This document shows, piece after piece, positions 33,991 to 42,734 of a stretch of 64,000 bases of DNA. Position numbers and translations under genes: made by a program. The stretch is from Leptolyngbya ohadii IS1. GTDB lineage: Bacteria; Cyanobacteriota; Cyanobacteriia; Elainellales; Elainellaceae. The DNA is taken from NCBI RefSeq assembly GCF_002215035.1, contig NZ_NKFP01000006.1, positions 1,872,530 to 1,936,529 on the forward strand. The letters are read 5' to 3'. Under the pieces are notes generated by a model. It was not told the DNA's origin. It saw only the letters and a program-made list of their open reading frames with translations, and made no database searches. Each line of letters opens with the position of its first letter. The stretch's first letter is position 1.

Positions 33991-34635
33991 ATGGCAACCA
34001 TTGCGGTGATTGATTACGACATGGGCAACCTGCATTCTGCCTGCAAGGGCTTGGAGCAAGCAGGGGCAACGACCCACATCACAGACTCAGCCAAGGATCT
34101 GGAGCAGGCGGATGGCGTTGTACTGCCGGGCGTCGGTGCCTTCGATCCAGCGATTCAGCATCTTCGATCGCGGGATTTGATTCAGCCGATTCGAGACATT
34201 ATTGCCAGCGGCAAGCCGTTTCTAGGCATCTGTCTGGGACTGCAAATTTTGCTGGAGGGCAGCGAGGAAGGCAGCGAGGAAGGGCTAGGCGTAGTATCGG
34301 GCATGGTGCGGCGATTTCGTCCGGAACCTGGACTGACCATTCCCCACATGGGCTGGAATCAGCTTGACTTAACGCAGCCGCAGGCTCCCCTCTGGAAAGA
34401 ATTGCCCAACTCCTGGGTCTACTTCGTTCACTCCTTTTATGCAGACCCGATCGATCCTTCAGTCACAGCCGCAACCATTACCCACGGTAGTCAGACCGTT
34501 ACGGCGTCGATCGTCCAGGGCAACCTGATGGCGGTTCAGTTCCACCCGGAAAAATCCTCTGCTGCCGGACTGCAAATTCTCTCTAACTTTGTTTCCTTTG
34601 TGCGAGAGCAGCAGCCCGTAGGCGCAGCCCATTAG
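33991..34635 (+). CDS. hisH: Imidazole glycerol phosphate synthase subunit HisH
   Basis: HisH is the glutamine amidotransferase that passes ammonia to HisF in histidine and AICAR synthesis. The 214-residue product starts with VIDYDMGNLHS, has PGVGAF, the nucleophile elbow GICLGLQILLEGSEEG near residue 80 (catalytic Cys), the HMGWNQL segment, and the His-Glu pair in AVQFHPEKSS near 188. The start at 33991 follows CGGAG. rsmD starts 15 bp downstream, so the two are cotranscribed; hisF is not in the window. Confidence 0.96.
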   Translation: MATIAVIDYDMGNLHSACKGLEQAGATTHITDSAKDLEQADGVVLPGVGAFDPAIQHLRSRDLIQPIRDIIASGKPFLGICLGLQILLEGSEEGSEEGLGVVSGMVRRFRPEPGLTIPHMGWNQLDLTQPQAPLWKELPNSWVYFVHSFYADPIDPSVTAATITHGSQTVTASIVQGNLMAVQFHPEKSSAAGLQILSNFVSFVREQQPVGAAH

Positions 34636-34650
34636 GCACATTAAGGGATC

Positions 34651-35196
34651 ATGTCGCTCCGAATTTATGGCAATCGCCTGCTGAAAACCCTTCCTGGACA
34701 GGCAACCCGTCCCACGCCTGCACGAGTGCGAGAGGCAGTGTTTAACATCTGGCAGGGAACGATCGCGGGATGTCGCTGGCTCGATCTTTGCTCCGGCAGT
34801 GGGGCAATGGCAGCGGAGGCGCTGTGTCGGGGGGCGGCAGCTGTAGTGGGCATTGAGCAATCTAGTCGGGCTTGCGCGATCGTCCGGCAGAACTGGCAGC
34901 AGGTTGCCAAACCCGATCAGACCTTCCAGTTGCTTAAAGGGGATGTGGTGCAGCGATTGCCCGCCCTGAAGGGACAGCAGTTCGATCGCGTTTACTTTGA
35001 TCCGCCCTACGAAAGCAATTTATACGAGCCTGTGCTGCAAGCGATCGAGCAGTATCAGCTTTTGGCGCTAGAGGGGGAAATTGCGGCGGAGCATAGTCCA
35101 GGGAGAGCTATGCCAGAAGCGATCGGGAAATTAGTGCGCGATCGGCAAAAAAGCTATGGCAATACGGCGGTCAGTTTTTATCGTTGGGCAGAATAG
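34651..35196 (+). CDS. rsmD: 16S rRNA (guanine-966-N2)-methyltransferase RsmD
   Basis: RsmD methylates G966 in the 30S subunit. The 181-residue product begins MSLRIYGNRLLKTLPG, has the family motif RPTPARVREAVFNIW, the SAM-binding LDLCSGSGAMAAEAL near residues 44-58, and the catalytic DPPY at VYFDPPYES near 112. The size is normal. AAGGGA lies two bases before the ATG region. It sits between hisH (15 bp upstream) and larB (71 bp downstream) on the same strand. Confidence 0.94.
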   Translation: MSLRIYGNRLLKTLPGQATRPTPARVREAVFNIWQGTIAGCRWLDLCSGSGAMAAEALCRGAAAVVGIEQSSRACAIVRQNWQQVAKPDQTFQLLKGDVVQRLPALKGQQFDRVYFDPPYESNLYEPVLQAIEQYQLLALEGEIAAEHSPGRAMPEAIGKLVRDRQKSYGNTAVSFYRWAE

Positions 35197-35267
35197 CAGC
35201 GTGGCACGATCGCACTCGCCATTAGAATGGAAAAGAACCGATTTTTCTCAAGGTTTTTCTTAAATTT

Positions 35268-36056
35268 GTGTCTTCTCCTGAAGCTCTGCACCATCTCTTG
35301 CAATCCGTTGCCCAGGGCGCGGTCAGCCCCGAAGCGGCACTAGATAGGCTCAAGCATTTTGATTTTGAACCCGTTGATGAATTCGCCAATCTGGATCACC
35401 ATCGATCGCTGCGAACGGGCTTCCCAGAAGTGATTTGGGGTCCGGGCAAAACGCCAGAACAGATTGTGCAAATCATGCAGACCATGCGCCAGCGGAATGC
35501 GATCGTGATGGCAACCCGGATCGAGCCAGAGGTTTACGGGCAGATCCAGGGGCGCGTCCCGGATTTGCGATACTATCGGCTTGCCCGCATTGCGGCGATC
35601 GCTCCACCCAATATCAAGCCCGTCTACCCCGGTGTCATTACCCTGCTCTCGGCAGGCACAGCGGATCTGGCAGTGGCAGAAGAAGCCGCCGTCACCGCAG
35701 AGCTGTCGGGCTTTCAGGTCAAGCGGCTGTGGGATGTGGGGGTGGCAGGCATCCACCGTTTGCTGAACAATCGTCATGTGATTGGGGATGCAGATGTGCT
35801 GATCGTGGTCGCAGGGATGGAAGGCGCACTGCCAAGCGTGGTGGCGGGATTGGCAGGCTGTCCGGTGATTGCTGTACCGACGAGTATTGGCTACGGAGCC
35901 AGCTTCAATGGACTTGCCCCCCTGCTGACCATGCTGAATTCCTGCGCTGCCGGAGTTGGCGTCGTCAATATTGATAATGGGTTTGGGGCAGCGGTGCTGG
36001 CGGGTCAAATCTTGCGAACTGCCGATCGGCTTCAGCGGCGATCGTCTCAGCCCTGA
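35268..36056 (+). CDS. larB: Nickel-pincer cofactor biosynthesis protein LarB
   Basis: LarB carboxylates and hydrolyses nicotinic acid adenine dinucleotide in the first step of the nickel-pincer nucleotide made for lactate racemase-type enzymes. The 262-residue product shows a PurE-like core: GVITLLSAGTADLAVAEEAAVTAEL-type segment near 120-145, VIVVAGMEGALPSVVAGL, PTSIGYGASFNGLAPLL and NIDNGFGA near the end. The start is GTG at 35268; no better ATG is present. larC and larE are not adjacent, so the pathway must be completed elsewhere if it works. The gene follows rsmD by 71 bp. Confidence 0.92.
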   Translation: MSSPEALHHLLQSVAQGAVSPEAALDRLKHFDFEPVDEFANLDHHRSLRTGFPEVIWGPGKTPEQIVQIMQTMRQRNAIVMATRIEPEVYGQIQGRVPDLRYYRLARIAAIAPPNIKPVYPGVITLLSAGTADLAVAEEAAVTAELSGFQVKRLWDVGVAGIHRLLNNRHVIGDADVLIVVAGMEGALPSVVAGLAGCPVIAVPTSIGYGASFNGLAPLLTMLNSCAAGVGVVNIDNGFGAAVLAGQILRTADRLQRRSSQP

Positions 36057-36134
36057 GCCATTAACTCGCCATCAGGGAATAGTTGATATGTCCGAATGCC
36101 TTGAATGAATCAGGAGTGAATCCAGGAGGTCAAA

Positions 36135-36557
36135 ATGTCCGAATCATCTCATCTTGAATCATCTCATCTGGAGTCCTGTCACCTCATTGTGGAAGGGAAT
36201 CCGGCGATCGTCTATGCTAGCCGCAGAGGTTCGCCCGATAAGGTTCTAGCAATTTTGATGCCCTTCCTGGAAACTTTCTGGCAGGAACGGGATACCTCGG
36301 GTGAAGCCAGCGATACGCCGGAATGCCTGGTAGCGCAGATCGTGGTGCGGTTTGGCTTTGAGATCTGCGAGGATGATTTCTCCAACCTCAAGGTGGGGGT
36401 TGAGTATCACCCGGAGGTCGATTATTTGTACAGCATTGCCGCCGATCGCCGAGTTCACGTCTGGACGCCGGAAGCCAGCTATCGCCAAAATCCTGCTGTG
36501 GGACTGGCGGGCTGTCGAGAAATCTCGGTGCATGAGGTTGAGGCGGCTTCTGTGTAA
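36135..36557 (+). CDS. Conserved-looking protein of unknown function with N-terminal SSHLE repeats
   Basis: The 140-residue soluble product starts MSESSHLESSHLESCHL, encoded by a 15-bp unit repeated two and a half times (36144-36185). A mixed alpha/beta body follows: VLAILMPFLETFWQERD, LVAQIVVRFGFEICEDD and LKVGVEYHPEVDYLYSI. I do not recognise a family. The start is firm: a full AGGAGGT lies five bases before the ATG at 36135. It follows larB by 78 bp and may be in the same transcript. Confidence 0.72.
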   Translation: MSESSHLESSHLESCHLIVEGNPAIVYASRRGSPDKVLAILMPFLETFWQERDTSGEASDTPECLVAQIVVRFGFEICEDDFSNLKVGVEYHPEVDYLYSIAADRRVHVWTPEASYRQNPAVGLAGCREISVHEVEAASV

Positions 36558-36705
36558 AGAAAGGCTCCACTGGCTCCAGGTCTTTCAATAATTCAACAAA
36601 AAATTAAACAAAAAATTACCCGTCTGGGGAGTAGCGTCATCCCTTTCTTTCCGAGATAGAGTGAGGGCAGTCCGTCGCATATCCGTTGCATAGAGGGAAA
36701 CAGCC

Positions 36706-38079
36706 ATGTTCGGTCAACTGCCAAACTGCATTCCCAGCCCGTCCTGGTGGCAGCTGATTCGCTGGATTGCCGATCCGCTTGGATTCCAGGATCAGTACAG
36801 CCGCAAGTATGGCGATATTTTTACCATGTGGCTGAACCCGCTTCGCCCCTATGTTCTGATTAGCAATCCGCAGGCGATTCAGGAAATCTTCAGCCAGGAC
36901 TCCAAGTTCACGATTGGGGGCGGCAATATTCTGGCGGAACCGCTGGTTGGGCAAAATTCGCTGATGCTGCTGGATGGCGATCGGCATCGTCGCGAACGCA
37001 AATTGCTGATGCCGCCGTTTCATGGCGATCGGATGCTGATCTATTCCCAACAGATTTGCCAGGTCGCGGAGCAGGTTGCCAGCCAGTGGCAGGTGGGACA
37101 GGTCTTTGTCGCCCGCACAGCGATGCAGAAGATCAGCCTGGAGATTATTTTGCAGGTGGTTTTTGGCTTGAGCGAGGGCAAACGCTATCGGCAGCTTAAA
37201 CCCCTGCTGACCAACTGGATTAATATGACCGATTCGCCGCTGCGATCGAGTATGCTGTTCCTCCAGGTTTTACAGAAGGACTGGGGCACTTGGACCCCCT
37301 GGGGGCGGATGAAACAGCGGCAGCGCCAGATCCACGAGCTGCTTCAGGCGGAAATTGAGGAGCGCAGAACCCAGGACAGCACGGGACGCACCGATGTTCT
37401 CAATCTCATGATGGCTGTGCGGGATGAAGATGGGCAGGCGATGACCGACACCGAAATCCGTGATGAACTGCTGACGCTGCTGCTTGCCGGACACGAAACC
37501 ACCGCAACCACCCTTGCCTGGGCACTGTATGAAATTCATCGTCAGCCCTATGTGCGCGAGAAGCTATTGCACGAACTCGACAGTTTGGGTAGCGACAGTT
37601 TGGGCGACGACAGTTTGGGCAGCCAGCCCACCCCCCTGCAAATTGCCCAGCTTCCCTATCTGACTGCGGTTTGTCAGGAAACGCTGCGGATGTATCCCGT
37701 GCTGCCTGCGGTGTTTCCTCGGATTGTACAATCGCCTGTCGAGATTGCCGGATACCGCTTTGAGGCGGGTACAACGCTGATGCCCACCATTTACCTGGTG
37801 CATTATCGGGAAGACCTGTATCCCAACCCTCACCAATTCAGACCAGAGCGATTTCTGGAGCGGCAATACTCCGCCTTTGAGTATTTTCCCTTTGGAGGCG
37901 GCAGTCGGCGCTGTTTGGGCTACGCCTTTGCCCAGCTCGAAATGAAGCTCGTTCTTGCTACGATTTTGTCAAAATCTCAGCTTGTTTTAGCAGAGAATAA
38001 ACCCGTGAAGCTGCAACGGCGTGGATTTACGCTGGCTCCGATGGGCGGAGTGCGGCTGGTAATGACCGGGAAACGATAG
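36706..38079 (+). CDS. Cytochrome P450 (CYP110-like)
   Basis: The 457-residue soluble-type P450 has the I-helix oxygen-binding motif AGHETTATT near residue 263, K-helix ETLRMYP, the PERF segment and the heme loop [15 protein letters not shown] with the thiolate Cys near 405. By resemblance it fits CYP110, the cyanobacterial family that hydroxylates fatty acids, alkanes or terpenes. [15 protein letters not shown] insertion (nucleotides 37579-37623, exact 15-bp periodicity) lies between the I and K helices. The start ATG at 36706 follows GAGGGAAACAG. A second P450 follows 98 bp downstream. Confidence 0.92.
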   Translation: MFGQLPNCIPSPSWWQLIRWIADPLGFQDQYSRKYGDIFTMWLNPLRPYVLISNPQAIQEIFSQDSKFTIGGGNILAEPLVGQNSLMLLDGDRHRRERKLLMPPFHGDRMLIYSQQICQVAEQVASQWQVGQVFVARTAMQKISLEIILQVVFGLSEGKRYRQLKPLLTNWINMTDSPLRSSMLFLQVLQKDWGTWTPWGRMKQRQRQIHELLQAEIEERRTQDSTGRTDVLNLMMAVRDEDGQAMTDTEIRDELLTLLLAGHETTATTLAWALYEIHRQPYVREKLLHELDSLGSDSLGDDSLGSQPTPLQIAQLPYLTAVCQETLRMYPVLPAVFPRIVQSPVEIAGYRFEAGTTLMPTIYLVHYREDLYPNPHQFRPERFLERQYSAFEYFPFGGGSRRCLGYAFAQLEMKLVLATILSKSQLVLAENKPVKLQRRGFTLAPMGGVRLVMTGKR

Positions 38080-38084
38080 AAACT

Positions 38085-38158
38085 ACAGTTCAACCACAGT
38101 CCAAATCCCATTCAAACCACAGTCCGAACTACAGTCCAAACTACAGTCCAAACTATCA
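38085..38158. repeat. Degenerate ACTACAGTCCAA repeats between the two P450 genes
   Basis: Six imperfect copies of a 12-13-bp unit (AACTACAGTCCAA, AACCACAGTCCGA and variants) fill the 98-bp spacer between the tandem P450 genes. Confidence 0.75.
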
Positions 38159-38177
38159 TCTCTGGCAGGAAATTCCG

Positions 38178-39599
38178 ATGCCGCTCCCTCCTGGACCCCA
38201 AACCCCAGCCATCTTGCAGGTGTTTCAGTGGATCATCGATCCCTTCTCCTTCATGCAGAATTGCTATCAAGCCTATGGCGACTGCTTTACGGTACGGCTG
38301 GGCGAGAAGTTTTCTCCGATCGTCTTTATCAGCCAGCCTCAGGCACTACAAACTATCTTGACGAATGACGAGTCCGGTTTGTTTGATGCCCCCGGTGACC
38401 TGAACGGTGTGTTTGAACCCTTTCTAGGGACACAATCTGTGATTGGGTTGAGCGGCGATCGCCACCGCAGAATGCGAAAACTGATGATGCCGCCCTTTCA
38501 TGGCGAAAGAATGCGCTCCTATGGACAGCTCATTAGCGACATTACGGAAAGTGTTATCCGGGATTGGCAGGTGGGCGAGCCTTTCTCGGTACGGGAGCCA
38601 ATGCAGACCATTACCTTCAGGGTCATCCTGGGGGCGGTTTTTGGCTTAACCGATGGACCTCGCTATCGAGAAGTGGAAGCTCTGCTCAAGGGGATGCTGG
38701 AGGAAATGAGCAACCCTTTGGCAGTCAGCCTCCTTTATGTGCCCGTTTTGCAGCGGGATTTTGGCTCCTGGAGCCCGTGGGGTAAGTTTCTGCGGAAACG
38801 TCAGCAGCTCGATCGTCTGATCTACGACGAGATTGCCGAGCGACGCGCCCATCCTGACCCGACCCGGAACGATATCCTAACCCTCTTGATGTCTGCTCGT
38901 GATGAGGCGGGGGAACCGATGACGGATGTAGAACTGCGCGACGAGCTAATGACCCTTCTGGTAGCAGGGCATGATACAACTGCAACGGCGTTGAGCTGGG
39001 CACTCTACTGGATTCACAAATTCCCAGAGGTTCGGGAACGGCTGTTGCAGGAATTTCAGGGACTCCCTGTCCCCACTGATCCCAGCGCACTGCTCAACCT
39101 TCCCTACCTGAATGCGGTCTGCTCTGAGACGCTGCGAATCTATCCGGTGGGAATGCTCACCTTTCCACGGGTTGTCCGATCGCCCATAGAGCTGGCAGGT
39201 CATCGGTTTGAACCGGGTGCAATCCTCAATGGCGTTATTTACCTCACCCATCGTCGCGAGGAAACGTATCCAGAACCGGAACAGTTTAAGCCCGAACGCT
39301 TTTTAGAGCGGCAATTCTCTCCGTTTGAATTTCTGCCCTTCGGTGCGGGAAGCCGTCGCTGTATTGGCATGGCATTCGCCCAGTTTGAAATGAAAGTGGT
39401 GCTGAGCAAAATTCTGTCTGAGCTGGAGCTATCCCTCGCCAGCGATCGTCCTGTGAAGCCCGTTCGTCGGGGGTTAACCTCGGCACCTTCTTCGGTGGAT
39501 CTGGTAGTCAAACGCCGCCATTCCCTTGATTCAATCGCTCAAAAAAACTTAGAACAATCCTCTGAGTTCGCGGCTTCAAACATGAGCGATCGGCAATGA
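38178..39599 (+). CDS. Second cytochrome P450 of the tandem pair
   Basis: The 473-residue product closely parallels its neighbour: DRHRRMRKLMMPPFHG (C-helix region), AGHDTTATAL in the I helix, ETLRIYP in the K helix, and FGAGSRRCIGMAFAQ at the heme. It lacks the DSLG insertion and has a longer polar C-terminus (KNLEQSSEFAASNMSDRQ). Duplication followed by divergence is likely, so substrates may differ. AGGA lies before the ATG at 38178. Its stop is only 3 bp from the stop of the convergent potC. Confidence 0.92.
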   Translation: MPLPPGPQTPAILQVFQWIIDPFSFMQNCYQAYGDCFTVRLGEKFSPIVFISQPQALQTILTNDESGLFDAPGDLNGVFEPFLGTQSVIGLSGDRHRRMRKLMMPPFHGERMRSYGQLISDITESVIRDWQVGEPFSVREPMQTITFRVILGAVFGLTDGPRYREVEALLKGMLEEMSNPLAVSLLYVPVLQRDFGSWSPWGKFLRKRQQLDRLIYDEIAERRAHPDPTRNDILTLLMSARDEAGEPMTDVELRDELMTLLVAGHDTTATALSWALYWIHKFPEVRERLLQEFQGLPVPTDPSALLNLPYLNAVCSETLRIYPVGMLTFPRVVRSPIELAGHRFEPGAILNGVIYLTHRREETYPEPEQFKPERFLERQFSPFEFLPFGAGSRRCIGMAFAQFEMKVVLSKILSELELSLASDRPVKPVRRGLTSAPSSVDLVVKRRHSLDSIAQKNLEQSSEFAASNMSDRQ

Positions 39600-39602
39600 A
39601 GG

Positions 39603-40454
39603 CTAACCCTGTAGTCTGCGCTGCGTACTCTTGTAGCGAATATATTCCGATGCGAACGCCAGCACGCCCGATGCCAGAATTAGGATGACGCTGAGGGCAT
39701 TGATGTCCGGTTTTACGCCCGTTCTGACGCGGCTAAAGATTTCCATGGGCAGGGTATTTGCACCACCCCCAGCCGTGAAACTGGAAATCAGCAGATCGTC
39801 CATACTCAGCACAAACGCCAGCAGACAGCCAGACAGAATACCGGGCATCAGTTCCGGCAGCAGGACTTTGATAAATGCCTGTAAGGGAGTCGCGCCCAGA
39901 TCCAGAGCCGCCTCTTCCAGGTAGGGATTCATGCCCGCCAGACGAGTCGAAACCACGACCGCAATATACGCCAGACAGAAGACAATATGCGCTGCCGTAA
40001 TCGTCCAGAGGCTGAGCGGAATGGCAACCGACACCAGGAAAACCAGCGTGGCAACGGCGATCGCAATATCGGGAATAATCAGCGGCAGGTAAGAAACGCC
40101 CCGATAGAGTCCCTTGCCCGGAAAGCGGAATTTCGCCAGACCCACCGCCATCATCGTCCCCAGCACGGCTGAAATCACGACTGCTGTGATTGCCACCGTC
40201 AAACTATCTGCCAGTGCGCCCTGAATCCGGCTGTCGTTGAGCAAACTGCCGTACCACCGCAGGCTGAATCCGCCCCAGTTTGAGCTAAAGCGGGAGGCAT
40301 TGAAGCTATAAAACGCCAGCACCAGAATTGGAAAATACATGAAGCCGTACATCAGCACGGAAAACAGCATCTGCCAGGAGAGTTTAGGCTTTCCTTGGGG
40401 TTTGGCTTTAGGCGGTTGCGGCACAGGTTCCTCCAGCAGGGTCGGCTCAGACAT
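39603..40454 (-). CDS. potC: Spermidine/putrescine ABC transporter permease PotC
   Basis: This 283-residue inner-membrane permease has six helices and the EAA loop DLGATPLQAFIKVLLPELMPG near residues 183-203 that contacts the ATPase. Its N-terminus starts with a Pro/Lys-rich cytosolic stretch (EEPVPQPPKAKPQG). It is the last gene of the potA-potD-potB-potC cluster, 48 bp after potB, and completes a polyamine importer of the PotABCD type. The helix SMDDLLISSFTAGGGANTLP is characteristic of PotC/YdcV. Confidence 0.9.
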   Translation of the reverse strand: MSEPTLLEEPVPQPPKAKPQGKPKLSWQMLFSVLMYGFMYFPILVLAFYSFNASRFSSNWGGFSLRWYGSLLNDSRIQGALADSLTVAITAVVISAVLGTMMAVGLAKFRFPGKGLYRGVSYLPLIIPDIAIAVATLVFLVSVAIPLSLWTITAAHIVFCLAYIAVVVSTRLAGMNPYLEEAALDLGATPLQAFIKVLLPELMPGILSGCLLAFVLSMDDLLISSFTAGGGANTLPMEIFSRVRTGVKPDINALSVILILASGVLAFASEYIRYKSTQRRLQG

Positions 40455-40502
40455 TTGGCTTAACGTATCTCGCTTAACGGACTGCTCAATGGATTCGATC
40501 GA

Positions 40503-41423
40503 TTACACAGCATCCCGATCGCCATATTTAATCAAAAGCGCGATCGCAACGCTCACGGCAAAAATCAGAATCATACTGAGGCTAGAACCCAGTCCCCAGT
40601 TACGAGTTGCCCCCAAGAATTGATTGAAGATAAACCGGGAAATGGTCATACTCGACGCGCCGCCGAGCAGCTCCGGCACCACAAAATCTCCCAGGCTGGC
40701 AATAAACACCAGCAGTCCCCCCGCAGCAATGCCGGGAAGGGTTTGGGGCACGGTCACTTTCCAGAATGCCTGACGCGGTGTAGCCCCCAGATCTGACGCC
40801 GCCTCCAGTAGCCGCTTGTCCAGCTTTTCCAGCGAGGCATACAGAATCAGCACCATGTAGGGCAGAAAGCTATACGCCATGCCGATAAACACTGCTGGAC
40901 TGCGGTTCAGCCAATCCTGCCCCGGAAGCCCGATCGCCCCTAGAATGCCGTTCAGCAGACCCGTCGGACGCAGAATCGTAATCCAGGCATACGCCCGCAG
41001 CAGCGAGGAGGTCCACAGCGGCAGCACAAACCCCACCAGCAGCAAATTGCGCCACCGCGCCGGAGCCATCACCGCAATCCAGTACGCCACCGGAAAGCCC
41101 AGCAGCAGCGTCAGTGCCGTAGACCCGATCGCAAAATAGAGCGATCGCAAAATGACCTGCAAATAGGGATTTCCTGGACGGAAAATATCCAGATAGTTGC
41201 CCAACCCATAGCCCCCTGCCGATTGCCCTAACCGAAAGCCCGGAATCAGACTCAGTTCCAGAATCAGCAGCGTGGGCAGTACCAGCAGCACCAGCAACCA
41301 CAGACCCGCCGGAGCCAGGAGGACAAGCGGCTGCACCAACTTACCGAGCCTGCGTCCCCAGGAACTCTGAGCCGGGTTTTTCTCAGGCAGGGCAGAGGGG
41401 GAAGGAGGAAGGGTGGTAGACAT
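40503..41423 (-). CDS. potB: Spermidine/putrescine ABC transporter permease PotB
   Basis: This 306-residue permease has six helices and the EAA loop SDLGATPRQAFWKVTVPQTLPG near residues 210-231. GDFVVPELLGGASSMTISRFI in the loop after it is typical of PotB/PotH. It is expected to pair with PotC in the cytoplasmic membrane. The N-terminus is Pro/Ser-rich. The spacing to potD is 35 bp, consistent with one transcript. Confidence 0.92.
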   Translation of the reverse strand: MSTTLPPSPSALPEKNPAQSSWGRRLGKLVQPLVLLAPAGLWLLVLLVLPTLLILELSLIPGFRLGQSAGGYGLGNYLDIFRPGNPYLQVILRSLYFAIGSTALTLLLGFPVAYWIAVMAPARWRNLLLVGFVLPLWTSSLLRAYAWITILRPTGLLNGILGAIGLPGQDWLNRSPAVFIGMAYSFLPYMVLILYASLEKLDKRLLEAASDLGATPRQAFWKVTVPQTLPGIAAGGLLVFIASLGDFVVPELLGGASSMTISRFIFNQFLGATRNWGLGSSLSMILIFAVSVAIALLIKYGDRDAV

Positions 41424-41458
41424 CGCTGCAAACTCTCAGAACTGGATTGAAAGGGGTG

Positions 41459-42625
41459 CTATGCGCTGGTGAGCCGTGTCCAGAAGTTATCGTACAAATC
41501 CGCCGTCTCAGTGGGGACGGGAACGATCGACTCGCACTTCGCCAGGATTGCTTCCGGTGGATACAGATTGGTGTTGTTTTTGTAGTTGGTAGGCAGCTTC
41601 TCAAAAGCGGCTTTATTAGGCGTCGCAAAGTTGAGCCGTTCTACAAGCCCAGCAGCATTGGCAGGGTCGAGCATAAAGTTCATCCAGGCATAAGCCGCTT
41701 CTGGATTGGGAGCCGACTTGGGAATCACCATCGTATCTGTCCAGATCGATGTGCCCGATCGCGGAATCACGTACTTAAGGTCAGGCTTCTCTTCAATCAG
41801 CGTGATCGCATCCGAGGAATACGCCATTGAAACCGACAAATCGCCGCTGGCGAGCTGATCTTCCCAGCCGTTCGTCAGGAAAGAGGCAATGGCAGGCTTC
41901 AGTTCCACCAGTCTGCGGTACGCCTGTTCAATTTGCTTTGGATCTTTGGAGTTGTAGGAAAAGCCGAGCGATCGCAGCGTTGCGCCCATTACTTCTCGGA
42001 CATCGTTAATCAGCGTCACCTGCCGTCCCAGCGACCCTTTGTTCTGCCAGAGGAAATTCCAGTCGGTAATGGTTTTACCGTTCAGCCGCTCCGGGTTATA
42101 AATCAGTCCGGTGGTTCCCCAGGTTGCCGGAACGCTGTGGGCATTGTTGGAATCGTAGGAGGGGTTACTCCACTTGGAATTTAGATTACTCAATCCGGCG
42201 AGACGCGATCGATCGAGCTGCGTCAACAGCCCTTTATCCAGCATTTCTACCACCATATAGTCGGAGGGGTAGATGACGCTGTAGGCATTAGCGCCGCCCG
42301 CTTCGACCTTTGCCAGCATGGATTCGTTGGAGTCAAAAGTATCGACAACCGTACGAATTCCCGTCTTTGCCTCAAAGCTTTTCAGCAGCTCATCATCGGT
42401 ATAGTTTGCCCAGGTATAGACGTAGAGTGTTTTGTCGTTGGCGCTGGGGCTGGGACTGGCTGCCGTTGGGCTGTTTGTCGCAGAAGGATTGGAAAGATTG
42501 CGGGCACAGTTAGTTAGCACCACGCTAGAGGCAGCAGCGGTCAGGGTTTGGAGAAATCGTCTCCGGGAAGAACCTGCAAATGAGCGTCCGTCAGGGTGGG
42601 GAGGTTGGGAATGGGTAGGCGGCAT
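41459..42625 (-). CDS. potD: Polyamine-binding lipoprotein PotD
   Basis: The 388-residue product has a twin-arginine leader (SSRRRFLQTL at residues 19-28) and a probable lipobox ending VVLTNC near residue 40, so it is likely exported folded and lipid-anchored. The mature part has TLYVYTWANYTDDELLKSFE, YPSDYMVVEMLDKGLL and WMNFMLDPANAAGLVE, the usual order of PotD/PotF substrate-binding proteins for spermidine or putrescine. GGAAG precedes the ATG. potA lies 109 bp upstream and potB 35 bp downstream. Confidence 0.92.
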   Translation of the reverse strand: MPPTHSQPPHPDGRSFAGSSRRRFLQTLTAAASSVVLTNCARNLSNPSATNSPTAASPSPSANDKTLYVYTWANYTDDELLKSFEAKTGIRTVVDTFDSNESMLAKVEAGGANAYSVIYPSDYMVVEMLDKGLLTQLDRSRLAGLSNLNSKWSNPSYDSNNAHSVPATWGTTGLIYNPERLNGKTITDWNFLWQNKGSLGRQVTLINDVREVMGATLRSLGFSYNSKDPKQIEQAYRRLVELKPAIASFLTNGWEDQLASGDLSVSMAYSSDAITLIEEKPDLKYVIPRSGTSIWTDTMVIPKSAPNPEAAYAWMNFMLDPANAAGLVERLNFATPNKAAFEKLPTNYKNNTNLYPPEAILAKCESIVPVPTETADLYDNFWTRLTSA

Positions 42626-42734
42626 ATTTTCTTCCTACTGCGATAAATCTGCACCGGAAAAACGTACAAAAAACATACTTAAAACAGCATACGCCAAGCT
42701 TTAAGGAGTCGGCTTTTGGAAACGGCGATCGATT

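Noticed and set aside
34258-34281. 12-bp duplication (GSEE-GSEE) in hisH
   Set aside because: It looks like slippage, but HisH proteins normally have a similar SEEG-x-GLG stretch after the nucleophile, so it is not an insertion.
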